Notes under the pieces: generated by a model | Database searches by the model: none | Told to the model about the DNA's origin: nothing | The model's input: the letters and a program-made list of their open reading frames with translations, nothing else | Shown: piece by piece, positions 10,242 to 23,100 of the stretch | Layout: each line of letters opens with the position of its first letter | Position numbering within the stretch: the stretch's first letter is position 1 | Made by a program: the position numbers and the translations under genes | NCBI GenBank assembly: GCA_019426215.1 | Contig: CM033408.1 | Location: forward strand, 29,181,953-29,245,952 | Direction: 5' to 3' | DNA: 64,000 nucleotides | Source: Buddleja alternifolia | Taxonomy: Eukaryota > Streptophyta > Magnoliopsida > Lamiales > Scrophulariaceae

Positions 10242-11546
10242 TGTAAAAGAAAAGTAGCATATTACGCCCCTTGTGTTCTTGAAAAGAGGCATACTACTCT
10301 TTGTATTATTAAAAATGGCTAATCACTCCCTTATCTTATTAAAAAAATGGCAAATAACACTCAAACTCATTTATTCAATCAAAAAAGATAAATATACCAT
10401 TATTATAATTATTATGAGATATCTCTTCATTTTTTTTCCATTTTAATTGTTAAAATTATAAAATATAATGTATAGTTCTATACACATAGTGGATTAGAAA
10501 TAATTTTGATATGTAATTTTGTTTAAAAATATGTGAATAATTCTTTTTTTAATTTTTTTCACTGTTTTACTCAAAATAGTGTAGAGCATTGAAATAAATA
10601 ACATATTAATATGTAAACTTTAAATTTAATTTTTTTTTAATCTTATATGACATGCATATACTAAAATTTAGTAAAGAAAAATTTCAAATAGCCATTATTA
10701 GAGGTGCTCACGAGCCAGTTCGACCTGAGCTTAGCCAAATTTCTCTGCTCGAGCTCCACAAGCTTGAGAAAAAGGAGTTCGAGCTCGGAAAAAAAATTAA
10801 TTTATTTAATTAACATATATTATTATTATTAATTTTGTGTTAATATATATAATAAATGTAATCACAATAAATATGAAATATATTATTATTTATACAGAAT
10901 ACTATGAGATATTATATTATATGTATGTATATATTAAAAAATAAATAAATATTTTATTATACGTATTAAAAAAATAATAGTAGTTTTTATTTAGGCCCGG
11001 GAGTTGGCTCAGCGCCTTCGGACATGCACTTTTTGGGCTCGAACTCGGCTCGTCAGAAAAGCTCAACTCATTAAGCTCGGCTCGAGCTTGAGTCGAGCTT
11101 TTTCCGAGCCAGCTCGGCTCGTTGGACACCTCTAGCCATTATACACCATAAGTATATTGAACATCCTAATGTTTGTATGTTAATTACATTATTATCATAT
11201 TTTATAATATAAGTTGTAACGTTTATAATTAAAGATAAACGTACAAAAATTAATATTTTTTAATTTTATATATGTATATTAGTAAATATAAATGTTACGT
11301 ATACTTATTTAATATCTATTGCTTTAATCATTAAAAATGATAAAATAAAGTTGAGTGATTTTGTAAAATTAAAATAATTCATTTAATCATTGCTATATGC
11401 ATAAGCGTATATTTGACATTTTAATGAGGTTGGGTGTATTTTGCCTCTTTTTTGAGAACACAAGGGGGCAATCAACCTATTTTTATAACACAGAAGCAAT
11501 AAGCCTCTTTTCCATAACACAAGGGGGGTAATATGCCTTTTACCCT
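10242..11546. mobile_element. Long-TIR MITE interrupted by a hAT-type MITE
   Basis: The arms carry related internal sub-repeats about 44 bp long (left: GCATATTACGCCCCTTGTGT; right: ACACAAGGGGGGTAATATGC). The interior is AT-rich with no coding frame. A 436-bp element sits inside at 10699-11134. A truncated relative is at ~15255-15720. Confidence 0.65.
10699..11134. mobile_element. hAT-type MITE, TAGAGGTG ends, 8-bp TSD
   Basis: The perfect end repeats TAGAGGTG and CACCTCTA are flanked by exact 8-bp direct repeats GCCATTAT (10691-10698 and 11135-11142), the hAT target length. The sub-terminal arms are rich in GAGCTCG/CGAGCC words, unlike the AT-rich host element it interrupts. Confidence 0.85.
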
Positions 11547-12053
11547 AAAGAAGATATTAATCCATATGCTTAGGAGTACTTGTAATATTCTTTTCCAAAC
11601 TATAATTATATCTTTGTTGATTTCTAGTCAAAATTTCCTTAAATGTCATTGAGACATACTGCTAGAGCAAACACGAAATAAAAGTATGAAAAAATTAAAA
11701 GACACAGTAATTTTTGTGGTTCGACACTTGTCTGCGAAAGGATGAGAATTTAACTATTAACAAAATCGATGCAGAATATAAAATATATGTCTAAGAGTGA
11801 GTTTGACACAACTTTTGTGTAATTGATTATGAGATAATTGATTCTTATAGAATTGATTATGGCAAAAGTTAGGATTTTCAGTTTTTCCAAAACATAGTTT
11901 TGTAACGCAAAAATGTACATACGAGATTAAAGGGGGGAAGGGGTCAAACACACTAGAAATTGCGGTTACGAGTCCAAACACAATTTTTAACGTTTCAAAA
12001 GCTGGGTCAAACAGTCTTTTAGGTTCAGACTAAAACATGGCCCCGGATTTCCG

Positions 12054-12115
<62 letters not shown>

Positions 12116-12317
12116 CAGCTAGGGCATACTATGAAAAAATTTATACTAGAATGAATCCAATGGTCTTAGTGTCTATCTCTCTTACACAATAAAGTGTATT
12201 GTGTGTGATCCCATACACAGTTGTGTAAAAGAGATAAACGCATAGTACACACTCTGACCATTGGAGTCGAACTGACATAAAATTGTAATTACCTGGCTTG
12301 CTATCTACAACTCATTA
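11547..12317. other. Intergenic with a repeat-like block
   Basis: The block at about 11790-12035 shares order and wording (AATTGATTAT, AAAACATxGT, a GGxCAAAC pair near its end) with 35670-35860 in the MADS intron. They are probably two diverged copies of one repeat whose ends I could not fix. Confidence 0.4.
12055..12115. repeat. Compound (TA)n-(GA)n microsatellite
   Basis: About 17 TA units run directly into about 13 GA units. Confidence 0.92.
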
Positions 12318-12325
12318 CATATAAC

Positions 12326-12882
12326 CTATGATGCGAACACGCATAAAAATCACCCCGTGCAGTGTCCGACACACGTCGGACACGGACACGACAATGGTGT
12401 GTCCAGAATTAAAAATAATTAAATAAAACTAGGACACGGCACGGGCACGGCTCGGACACGGCCAGGACACGGCCCGGACACTTCGGGCTGATTTTTTGCA
12501 TTTTTTATATATTTTTAATATAAATGTATTTATATATATATATGTAATTATATATAGATGAATTTTTATAGTTTACAGAAGCATTGTCATTAATAAGTTG
12601 TTATTTTGTGTAAAAATAGGTTGCTCATATACAAATAGTAAATATATATATATATATATATATATAGGTTGTTATTAATAAGTTGTTGAATTGTTGATTA
12701 TTGTCTAATAGGTGTTCAATTACTCATAAGTTTATAACATATTATATATATATATATATATAAAAAAAATATAGGCTGACGTGTCCGAGCCGTGTCCGTG
12801 TCCTAATTTTTTAAGAATTAACGTGTTTCGTATCCGTGTCGTGCAGTGTCTGTGTCTACGTGTCCGTGTCTGTGCAACATAG
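12326..12882. mobile_element. hAT-type MITE made of GTGTCCG/CGGACAC sub-repeats
   Basis: The ends CTATGATGCGAACACG and CGTGTCTGTGCAACATAG-like sequence are inverted. Exact 8-bp duplications CATATAAC lie at 12318-12325 and 12883-12890. Sub-terminal regions are runs of GGACACGG/CCGTGTCC around an AT core that contains (TA)n tracts. It ends 675 bp before the MADS start codon, so it may lie in or next to the promoter. Confidence 0.85.
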
Positions 12883-12890
12883 CATATAAC

Positions 12891-13556
12891 TCAATTTTAG
12901 AAAGATTAATTGGTCTCATCCTTAATTATTTTGCTTCTAATTAATTATTATCATCGTCGATGCTTTCAAAAAGTAAGCCCTACATTGGTTGGAAGAACAA
13001 ATATCTATTTTTCTCCAACTGTCAGTGATCTATACGTTAGACAGCCGTATCAAATTTCTAAATCATTCATTAGCTTTCACAAACCATCCCACCAATCACA
13101 AAATACCTCACAATTTTCGGGGTACTATGATTTATTACAATAACAGTATCGAGTGCAATTAACAACATTATCCCCGTACAATCGACAGTACTCTTCTTCC
13201 ATATAATAATAAAGCTGCTAAAATTAATTGCTTCAAAAACCTTAATTTTGTCGAACTCTCCATTTTCGTTGTGTGCCCCTCTTCCTCGTACTCGAGCTCA
13301 AATTAGTAAAGCCCTTTTTAGGGTTTGTCCTATTTTCTATATCTAACTTTTCTTACATAATTGAATTTCTAAAATTGTTCTTTTATTTAATTTCATTATG
13401 TTAAAACAACCTTTGTATATATGTTTTGGTGATATCATCGATTATTTTTAGTCGAATTAATATCGTGTTCTAATTTTGAGCTTAATCGCTTTGATTGTTA
13501 CCATTTGATATAGCAGGTAAAAAGAAGCAAAAAATTGAAGAAACCCTAGGATTAGA
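12891..13556 (+). promoter_or_regulatory. Putative promoter and leader of the MADS-box gene
   Basis: Bounded upstream by the hAT MITE. A TATA-like CCATATAATAATAAAG lies at about 13199-13214, followed by a pyrimidine-rich stretch (CCCCTCTTCCTCG). A leader intron is possible but I cannot set its ends. Confidence 0.4.
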
Positions 13557-16500
13557 ATGGGGAGGGGAAAGATTGTGATTCGTCGAATCGACAATTCAAC
13601 TAGTAGGCAGGTGACTTTCTCAAAGAGAAGGACTGGATTGCTTAAGAAGGCAAGGGAGTTATCAATCCTTTGCGATGCTGAGGTTGGATTGATGATCTTC
13701 TCCAGTACAGGGAGACTCCATGAGTTTGCAAACACCAGGTTTGATATAAGAATTACATATAATCTTCTTTAATTTTATAATTTTATATATGTTTTTATTA
13801 ATATTTTCTCCATTTTTGAGTATTTGTACTACTTAATAGATCATTATAGATATACCTTGGTTAATTACTATAGTTACCATTACCAATATTTGTGTATTTT
13901 GGATATTATCATAATAATTATTATTTGAGAAAATGAAAATGTAATTATTAATGTTATCATAATACGAATCAGATTTGAATATTATCATAATACGATTCAT
14001 CTTATTAGTTATAAATCAAATGGGATTTAATGTTATCATAATACGAATCAGATTTGAATATTATCATAATACGATTCATCTTATTAGTTATAGATCAAAT
14101 GGGATTTAATTACCATAATATGATTCGCATATATCATGCATTATATCTTGACTTAACTTTATAGTAATTATGTTTTGTTGTTTTTGTTTTTTGGCATATT
14201 AGTAAACAAAAGTTTTTTCCCCAAGATCCCAACTACACATTTATCGCGCATGTCTTGTATACGCGCGTGTTATTGATCATTGCAAATGTACGTATTTGAA
14301 TCATAACACGATTAATCATATTATGATAAAATGTATGTAGTTATGGAGAAAGGTTTTTCATTTCTTTAGCTCAAGAAATTTGACAAAAAAGAAAAAAAAA
14401 TTGGACAATTAAGATGAACGTGTCTCTGTGTATATATATATAGACAGTTTCCATAAAATGTTATTCATAACTTTTTCTATATTGTATAGTACTTACATAT
14501 GCATGCAACCCACCCTCATAGTGAAATTCATACAACTAAAAGAAAGAAAGAAATACCACTAAAGATTAATTACTCGAGGGAAAAATCTTGTTAGTACATA
14601 CACAAATTTAGTGATGCATGATTATCATTAAACCTAACAATATTTTCTATTTTGGTTCGTATTAAATCTAACAAAATGTATTTTAGTACCTTGTGGAGAT
14701 TGGATGATATTGTTTCACATATTATTACTACAAGACAATTAAAACTTATTCATTTTCAAAAATCTAGTCAAAATCTATGATCTACTCATTCTGTTCTATT
14801 CGGTTTTTGTCCAAGTAAGGAGTCTCTAATAGTGTCGATCTCTTGAATATGAGAGTTTCGGGTCTCTTGTATACTCAGAGGTTAATCTTTTGTTGTTAAT
14901 TTCTTTATTTTTGGGCTTCAAATTAAGGTTCATAATTACTTTACAAAGGCAGTATATTTGACAATCATTTTCATCATCGACTTAGATTGAATACTGTTTG
15001 GGCCTTAAATTTTAGCAAGAACTTTTAAAAAAAAAATTGTTGACATACAACCACAAAAGAATCATCCTTCGTGGCGAAACGAGGAAAACATTTTCATTAA
15101 TATTTTCACACAAAATTCTACAACCAACCATAGCAGATTAAAAGAAAACACAGAGAATGCTTTGTATATATAAAAGGCTTTACTAAATTTCATTGTTCAA
15201 CCACTTGAGCCTAAACTTTTATTCAAGGTTTTTAGGTAATTTCCGACATGGGTTTTTTTGGTAAAAGGTGGCCACCCCTCTCGTATTCTTGAAATGAACA
15301 TATTTTCCTTTTTTGGGATCAAAATTGAAATGAACATATTGTATTTGTGTCTTGTGGTATTATGACTGATTATCCCGTTACAAACGTATTATGCCTTGTG
15401 GTATTATGACTAATTATCCCCTTACGAACGTATTATGCCTTGTGGTATTATGACTAATTATCCCCTTACGAACATATTATGTCTTGTGGTATATTATGAC
15501 TAATTATCCCCTTACGAATATATTATGTCTTGTGGTATTATGACTGATTATCTCCTTATGTTCTTGAAAACATGACAAATAACACTCGGTCTCATTGTTA
15601 ATCATTTATTGAATGAAAAATGACAATTATAACCGTTCGTATTTTAAAGTAATAGTTATTAAATGCATATATAGGTATTATATATTACATTATTTTGAAA
15701 TATAAAAAATAATATCTGATTTTTAATTAGATGTTGTTATTTATGTTTAAAATAAAGTAAAACGCAAGCATAAAGGCGTTCAAGATAATGCTTATGCAAT
15801 GTCTCTGAATTTTAGCTAGGGCAACCACTTGGCTCATATTTTACGTGCAACATAAAGCTAACAACTTCAACTAGAGTTCCATGTTATGCTAATCTGTCAA
15901 TCTAGACGTAGTCAGGGAACGGGGGGGGGGGGGGGGGAAGGGTGCCACGGCCCCCCCCCCCCCCCCCCCCCCTCAATTTTTTTTTTTTTGTTATTTCTAC
16001 CCATAAAATTTTTAAAATTTCTATTTTCGCCTCTCCTCAAATTTTTTTTTTTATTACTACCAATAAAATTTTCAAAATATCTATTTTCGTCCCCCTTGAT
16101 CAAGTCACACGATTCTACACTTCCATTCAAGATAGAAATTAAAACTCAGGGTTTTTTTCCTTCAATTACACTCTCAAGAATCAAGATTTTGGGCGGTGAA
16201 AATCTGTAGATTTCTCATTTCAAGACTAAGAAGGTATTGTGTTATTTGGATACAAATCTTTAAAATTTAATTTTAATGCTTTGCTATATATTTCATTGGT
16301 TACTCTAAAATTTAGTTCAAGAATATTTTTGGTTTAAGAATTCTAACAAATAGATTATGGGCATCTATAAAACAATTGAAAAAGTTTAAAGAAGAGAGAA
16401 ATTGATGATATAGTATAGATCAAAGATAGATATTTTATACTTGAACTTAATTACTTATTAGATTTTTTCCCCCAAAAATCAATTCTTTGTCTATATGAAA

Positions 16501-19500
16501 AAAAAAAATTATAACTATATCACAAAATCTCGCCCCCCCTCACTAAAAATCCTGGCTCCGTCCCTGGACGTAGTTTTGTTAAGCTTATTTCAAATATGTT
16601 ATGAGTTCCTAGCTAGACATAATATATATATATTACGATGTTTCTAGGGTTATACACAAAAAGTTAAATTGTATTTTCGAATAAAATGTTGAAATGTATG
16701 AATAAAATCATGTAGCTAATTATACGGTGTTATTAACAACAATTTTATAGTAGTTGAAAGATTTTGTGTTATAAAACTGCTTGCGTATTCAGATATTGGA
16801 TTTTTTGTTTAAGGGATAATTACACTCGCACCCCCCTCAATGATGGGATAATTACACAAACCTCCCCTCACTAATCGATAATTACAAACACACCCCTCAT
16901 GTTAAAGATTTCTTACAATTGCACCCCTGTATGTAACAATTCTTACAATTGCACCCCTTGTAAACCTTACAAATAGACCCCCTGAGGAGGTGTATTTTGT
17001 AATTATCAATTAGTAAGGGGAAGTTTGTGTAATTACCCCATCATTGAGGGGGTGTGAGTGTAATTATCCCTTTGTTTAATTATATGGGCACTATATGACA
17101 TTCGAGATAATCAGTTTTCTTTCAATTTCTTATATATCAGCATGAAATCTATAATTGAAAGATACAACAAACAAAAGGAGGAGTATTACCAACCGCTGAA
17201 TCATACTTCAGAGATCAAGGTACATATATATGTAGTTTAATATGAATTATATATCATCAACTTATGTTTTTTCAGTTCCCTCTTATAAAACTGCGAATAT
17301 ATGCTTCATTTTCATGCACGTCTAAATAGAAACGTACGTAACTTTAGTACATCATTTTGCACTTTCTCCCAACAGTAGTGTTCTAAATTCAGAATTTGAA
17401 AATGTACGGCCATAAGAAACAGTATTTTGGCACTTATCATTGTTACGGATGGTAGCATCAGATGACGAAGAATAAACAAGAAATAAGAAAATCTAAGCCT
17501 ATACATGAAGATGAAAACACGAGAATTTTAACGTGGTTCGGCATAATTGACTACATCCACGAGCCAACATAGACTACATCTTTATTTCTCTCAAAGTGAA
17601 TCAGAGTACATCAATGAATTACAAATAGAGTTCTCATATTTATAGTAGTGGAGAAGACCTAAACCCTAACAAATTAGGAAAACAATCCTAATAAACAAAG
17701 AGAATAATTCCTAAACACAATAAGAAGTAGTTCTAATCAATCAGGACTCAAATATGCCAAAATCCGCCAAACTTGTACCCCAAGACAAAAAACTCGCCAA
17801 AAAACGTGTTCAACTTCGTAAATCCACGCCTGGGCGACATTTCCCAGGGTCTGGGCGCCCATACTGACCCCAGGTGCCTGGGCGCAATTGTGCGCGCCTC
17901 ACACTGCTCCGACTCTGTTTTTCGATTCCTTCGCGATTCAGGTCTATTCCAACCCTGGATCTACCTCGACATTTTGTCTATCTTTTAGGTCAATTTCCTT
18001 GACATTTTCCTTGGCTATTTGAAATCATCTCCACACAAACCCATCAATCTCCCACTTGGAGAATGATCTTCAAATTCTCGAACTCAACTTGAACCATGAC
18101 TTCACTTTTCCTTAGTGAACCTTAGTCTAGTCAACTCATCCCCCAAACCAATGGAGATCAAACCCTGAGACCTCTCATTGTCTCGTCAATTCATTCGTCC
18201 TCTAATGTCACCCACTTGACGAAATCTCTCTGTGAACATCGTTCCTCCTTTTTGAACCCTCGCCACTACCCTATTCTTTTGGTGATCAGCCAACTCTTGA
18301 ATACCGTGACATATCGATCTCGGCCCAACTGACCCTCAGATATAGGTTAAAACTCGAACATGTCACAATCCAAACCGCCTCGGTCAACCCGTCTACTGAC
18401 ATCTTTCCACCAAGGACTTTTTTCCAACGACAATCTCAAATCCCTCACATATCTGCTCTCTACTCCTGCATGAGCTATGTATAATCCATCCGCCAACTCG
18501 GTTTTGCAATGGCTAACTCTCCGCGAGCTATGTCACATCTCTCTGCCAATAAACCCACTGCTCTGCGAATCTACCTACCAGGTTTTCGCATCCTGCCTCC
18601 ATGACTTCTGACTCCACGGTCAACCCCTCTCGGCACCACTTCTTGTCTTCATGGTTTCTCTCTACGTGGTCATGCCTCCACAACCCTGCCCTCTGATCTC
18701 TCGACTACATGGCTCTACCCTCTCGATTACCGATTCTATCATTCTGACCTCTGTCTCGTATTTGCTTTCATGGCACCATAGCTCTGCCCTCTCAATCTCT
18801 AGCAACTCATTCATCCCTCTCGAAAACACTAATTTGTTCTCTGACCTCTGGCTCTATGGATCTGTCTCCAGCTCTGCAACTGCTCCCACTGGCTTCGTGT
18901 CTACCCACCTAACAACACAAACCTACCTCTACTGCTACGAATTTGCCTATCTGTTGTCACCACAATTTTTCAACGTTTTCTCGTTAACATTCAATGGGAT
19001 TACTCTTTTTTGGTTGACGATCTACCCGATCTCATCCTCCTCTGCCATCTTCTCCGGCTTCACCATGACCTCAATCCGTGCTCTCTGCAATGAAATCGTC
19101 GAGCTTCATTACCCTTCCATCTTCTACCATCGTTCCCACTACAAAATCCCCGTTTAACTAAAAACGCTTTCCCGTAGATCTAGATCTAAGACGTCTCCTA
19201 AATCTACAACCTATGGCTCTGATACCAGTTGTTAGGGATGGTAGCTTCAGAGCACGAAGAATAAACAAAAAACAAGAAAATCTAAGCCTAAACATGAAGA
19301 TGAAAACACGAGAATTTTAACGTGGTTCGGTATAATTGCCTACATCCACGAGCCAACCTAAACTACATCTTTATTTCTCTCAAAGTGAATCAGAGTACAT
19401 CAATGAATTACAAGTAGAGTTCTCATATTTATAGAGTGGAGAAGACCTAAACCCTAACAAATTAGGAAAACAATCCTAATAAACAAAAGGAATAATTCTT

Positions 19501-19960
19501 AAACACAATAGGAAGTAATTCTAATCAATCAAGACTCAAATATGCCAAAATTCGCCAAACTTGTACCCCAAGACAAAAAAACTCGCAAAAAAACGCATTC
19601 AGCTTCGTAAATCCGCGCCTGGGCGCCATTTCCCCGCGCCTGGGCACCACTATCTAGGCGCCTGGGCGCAACTGTGCGCACCTCACACTGCTCCGACTCT
19701 GTTTTTCGACTCCTTCGCGATTCCGGTCTATTCCGACCCTTATTTCAACCCCGGATCTACCCTAACCAATCTCAGCTCTATTTTGGCTTTATTTTGTCTT
19801 TCTTTTGGGTCAATTTCCTTGGCATTTTCCTTAGCTATTTGAAATCATCTCCACACAAACCCATCAATCATAGACTCGAATTTGATGTTTCATGATTGAT
19901 GATCCTATGGATCATCGGATGCGAAGTGTATAATATGTTCCTTAACTATAATACTGTTAA

Positions 19961-20007
<47 letters not shown>

Positions 20008-20138
20008 TTGGCGTGCGTCCACAATGAGAAACACAGAAACTAGAAATGAGAGTGGCCAACAGAAGTGGTATTTGCTGGACAATAGAACTCTATATATGTA
20101 GCAATTTCTTGAGCATTTATTCTAGAAGAAATGACAAC

Positions 20139-20172
<34 letters not shown>

Positions 20173-23100
20173 ATACTAGAAAGTATCACGTACTTCGTAA
20201 ATTGAAGTAAATATGTCTAGTTTATTAGCCAATTAATAAATTGTTAAAAATTGATTATGTGGTAGTGTCTATCTTATACTTTTGGCCTCAAATACCTCCA
20301 ATAGTGCCTCAACTCTATCATTTGTACTATTATAGTCTCTTATCTCTCAAATGCACTCAAATAGTCCATCTAGTCTATTATTTGTCTCACTTTAGTCTCT
20401 CGTCACTCAAATGCAGTCAAATAGTCTCTCAACTCTCGAATTCATCTCATTAAAGTCTCTTGAGTCAATTATCTGTTAAAAACTGACGAAACCTTGAGGC
20501 AAGTGACTTACACCATATTAGGACATGGCATTTTTTAACTTTTGCAAGAATTTTTTTTCAAAACTCCCTACTTTTATCTATTTTATTTTATATTTTTCTA
20601 ATTATTTTAGATTCAAATTGTTTTCCATTCGTTTCCAAAACTCTAACCTTAACCCACTTTTTCCCTCATCCCACTCTCCTAGCTCAATCCCCTCCACGTT
20701 CCATCCACCGTCTGTGTTGCCACCACTGACACCTTTCTCAAATTATGCCACCGTCCCCCCACTCTCTGAAATCAAATAACGTTGCCCCCAACTTTCGAAA
20801 ACAAACACCGCTACCCCCACCTTTTGAAAACCCAATGATATCACCCTATTCTCTGCAAATCTAACTCTATCGCCTCATCCACACCGCCCCCCCTCTCTGG
20901 CAAATCACCCTCCTCCTCCTCCACCATCTACAAATCTCGTTGTTCATCTCCTCTAGTTGTTGTTGTCCTGTGACTCGTTGTTAATATTGTTGCAGATAGT
21001 TGGTGAGTAGTTTTGGAGTTTTTTTTTTTTTTGGCAAAAATGAAAAAAAAAAAAAACCTTTAGTCCATTATCACTCAAATGTGCTCAAATAGTCCCTCAA
21101 TTCTCATATTCATCTCAATAAAGTCCCTCGAGTCAATTATCCATTAAAAACTGATGAAACCTTGAGGCGCGTGACTTACACCATGTTAGGACAGAGCATT
21201 TTTTTACATTTGCAATTCCAAAATTCCCTACTTTTATCCACTTTATTTTATATTTTTTAATTATTTTATATTTAATTTTTTTCCCATTCTTTTCCAAAAC
21301 CCAAACTTTAACCCACATTTTCCCTCATCCCATTCTCCTAGCTTAATCCCCTCCATCTTCCATTCCCCATTTGTGTTGCACCACTGCCACCCTTCTCAAA
21401 TTGCGCTGCCCCCCCCCCCCCCCCACCTCTGAAAATCAAATGAAGTTCTACACTTTTGGAAAATCAAACATCGCTACCTCCACTTTTTGAAAATCCAACG
21501 ATGTCGCCTCATTCTTTGCAAATCCAACGCTGTCGCCTTATCCACGCCACATCCTCTACCATCTGCCAAATTGCCCTCCCCTTCCTCCTCCCCGACCATC
21601 TGCAAATCTTGTTGTTCATCTCCTCTCGCCATTGTTGTCTTGTTACCCGTTTTTAATTATTGTAGATAGTTGGTGGGTAGTTTTGGAGGAATTTTTGTTG
21701 TAAAAGTGGGAAAAAAAATTTAGGGGCTTTAATCGGATGAATCTAATAGTTGCGGGACTATTAGAGTGCATTTGAGAGATGAAGGACTACAGTGAGACCA
21801 ATAATATACTTAAGGGACTATTTGAGTGCATTTGAGAGATGAGGGACTAAAGTGAAACAAATGATAAAGTTCAAGGACTATTAGTGGTATTTAGCCTATA
21901 CTTTTTATTAATGTGTTTCATACATCACTACCATGTGTCTTCAACTAAATCTATTTCAAAAAATTAAATTCTTGATAAAACAGTATTAGTATTATTTTTT
22001 AGCATGTTTATGCATAGATCATTAGTCCATGTTTCTTACCTGATTTACATGGAGGGACATTGTTGTCCATTTAAAGAAATCAAAAAGTAAGTAGAGTGCC
22101 ATTGGAAGAATATGAGAGTGCTGATATCAATTTTCTAAAATTATTTTAAACATCATAGTACATAAAAATACTCGTGTTTGTGAGTTTTTTGAATTAAGAA
22201 AAAAATATTATATTGTCGCGCTAAAAGTACTTATATGATTTTATTCTTAAATATGTTTTTTTTTATATTTGTTAACATGCTAATAACTTCAAGTACGTAC
22301 AAACTTTCAGATATATATTGATAATTTTATTGTACAAACACGATATATCCCATAACAATGCAATTAATAAAAAAAATTATGTAAGAAAATGATTGTCTAT
22401 ATCCCAAAATATGCATCTGTGTCTCATATTTATTAATTTTTTTTCTTAATGTCAGAATAAGGTATAATTTGTTAAATTATCTTTTTGATCTTCAAATCAA
22501 CTCACTCAAAGTAATGATCCGACACTATAACAATTTACTGCTAATTACCAAATACTAACAAATATTTATAAACTTAAGATTATCAAAGTTATTAACCGAT
22601 GTTATGTTTAAGTTGGAATATTGGTTATGGGTGTAAAAAGTTTCTTCTTCTTTGTTGGTGATTGTGGGTAAAAATATATTTTATTTTATTGATTAGTATT
22701 TTAGAGAAAGTAGAACTCTATTTGTTTTTCTTATATTAAATAGCGTCCTACTACTAATATATTTTTTTATGAATAATAATTAAAAGAGTTTCCAACTACT
22801 AAAATCATTTCAGATACTACTATCTAGTTTCCTACTCAATGGATTCTTTTACTTAATAAATTCAATTACTAACTATTAATTAATTAGTTATTAATAGTAG
22901 GGGCAGATATGAAAGTCTTTTTATAATGGAATAAACAATTGAGTTATTCACACATTTATATAGAGGTTAAATAAATAGATAGATAGATTTGATATATTCA
23001 TACGATGAATAGATTAGAAGTATTTTGTTACGGAGTTAATTAACTAGCATATATCCTAGTTAATCAAGTTAAAGATTTGTTTATTTATGTGGGATGGGTC

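Larger units (their letters stand above)
17441..19866 (-). mobile_element. Non-autonomous copia-type LTR retrotransposon
   Basis: Two LTRs (17441-18046 and 19230-19866) begin TGTTA and end CCATCA. They are flanked by exact 5-bp target duplications ATCAT (17436-17440 and 19867-19871). On the minus strand the 5' LTR is followed at once by ACTGGTATCAGAGCCATAGG, a primer-binding site complementary to initiator tRNA-Met. The 3' LTR is preceded by the purine tract AAGTGGGAGAT. Both features are copia-like. The 1183-bp interior has no gag or pol, so movement would need a helper. It lies in MADS intron 2, antisense, 222 bp past exon 2. Confidence 0.9.

Noticed and set aside
15351..15570. Regular repeats resembling a CRISPR array
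   Set aside because: The 44-bp units are head-to-tail without unique spacers, in a plant nuclear intron.
15886..16209. Proline- and phenylalanine-rich frame
   Set aside because: It is created by the poly-G/poly-C and poly-T runs of the hAT MITE; not a gene.
18651..19157. Plus-strand open frame of 168 codons inside the copia-type element
   Set aside because: It lies antisense to the element in a compositionally biased C/T-rich region. It has no domain and resembles chance translation.
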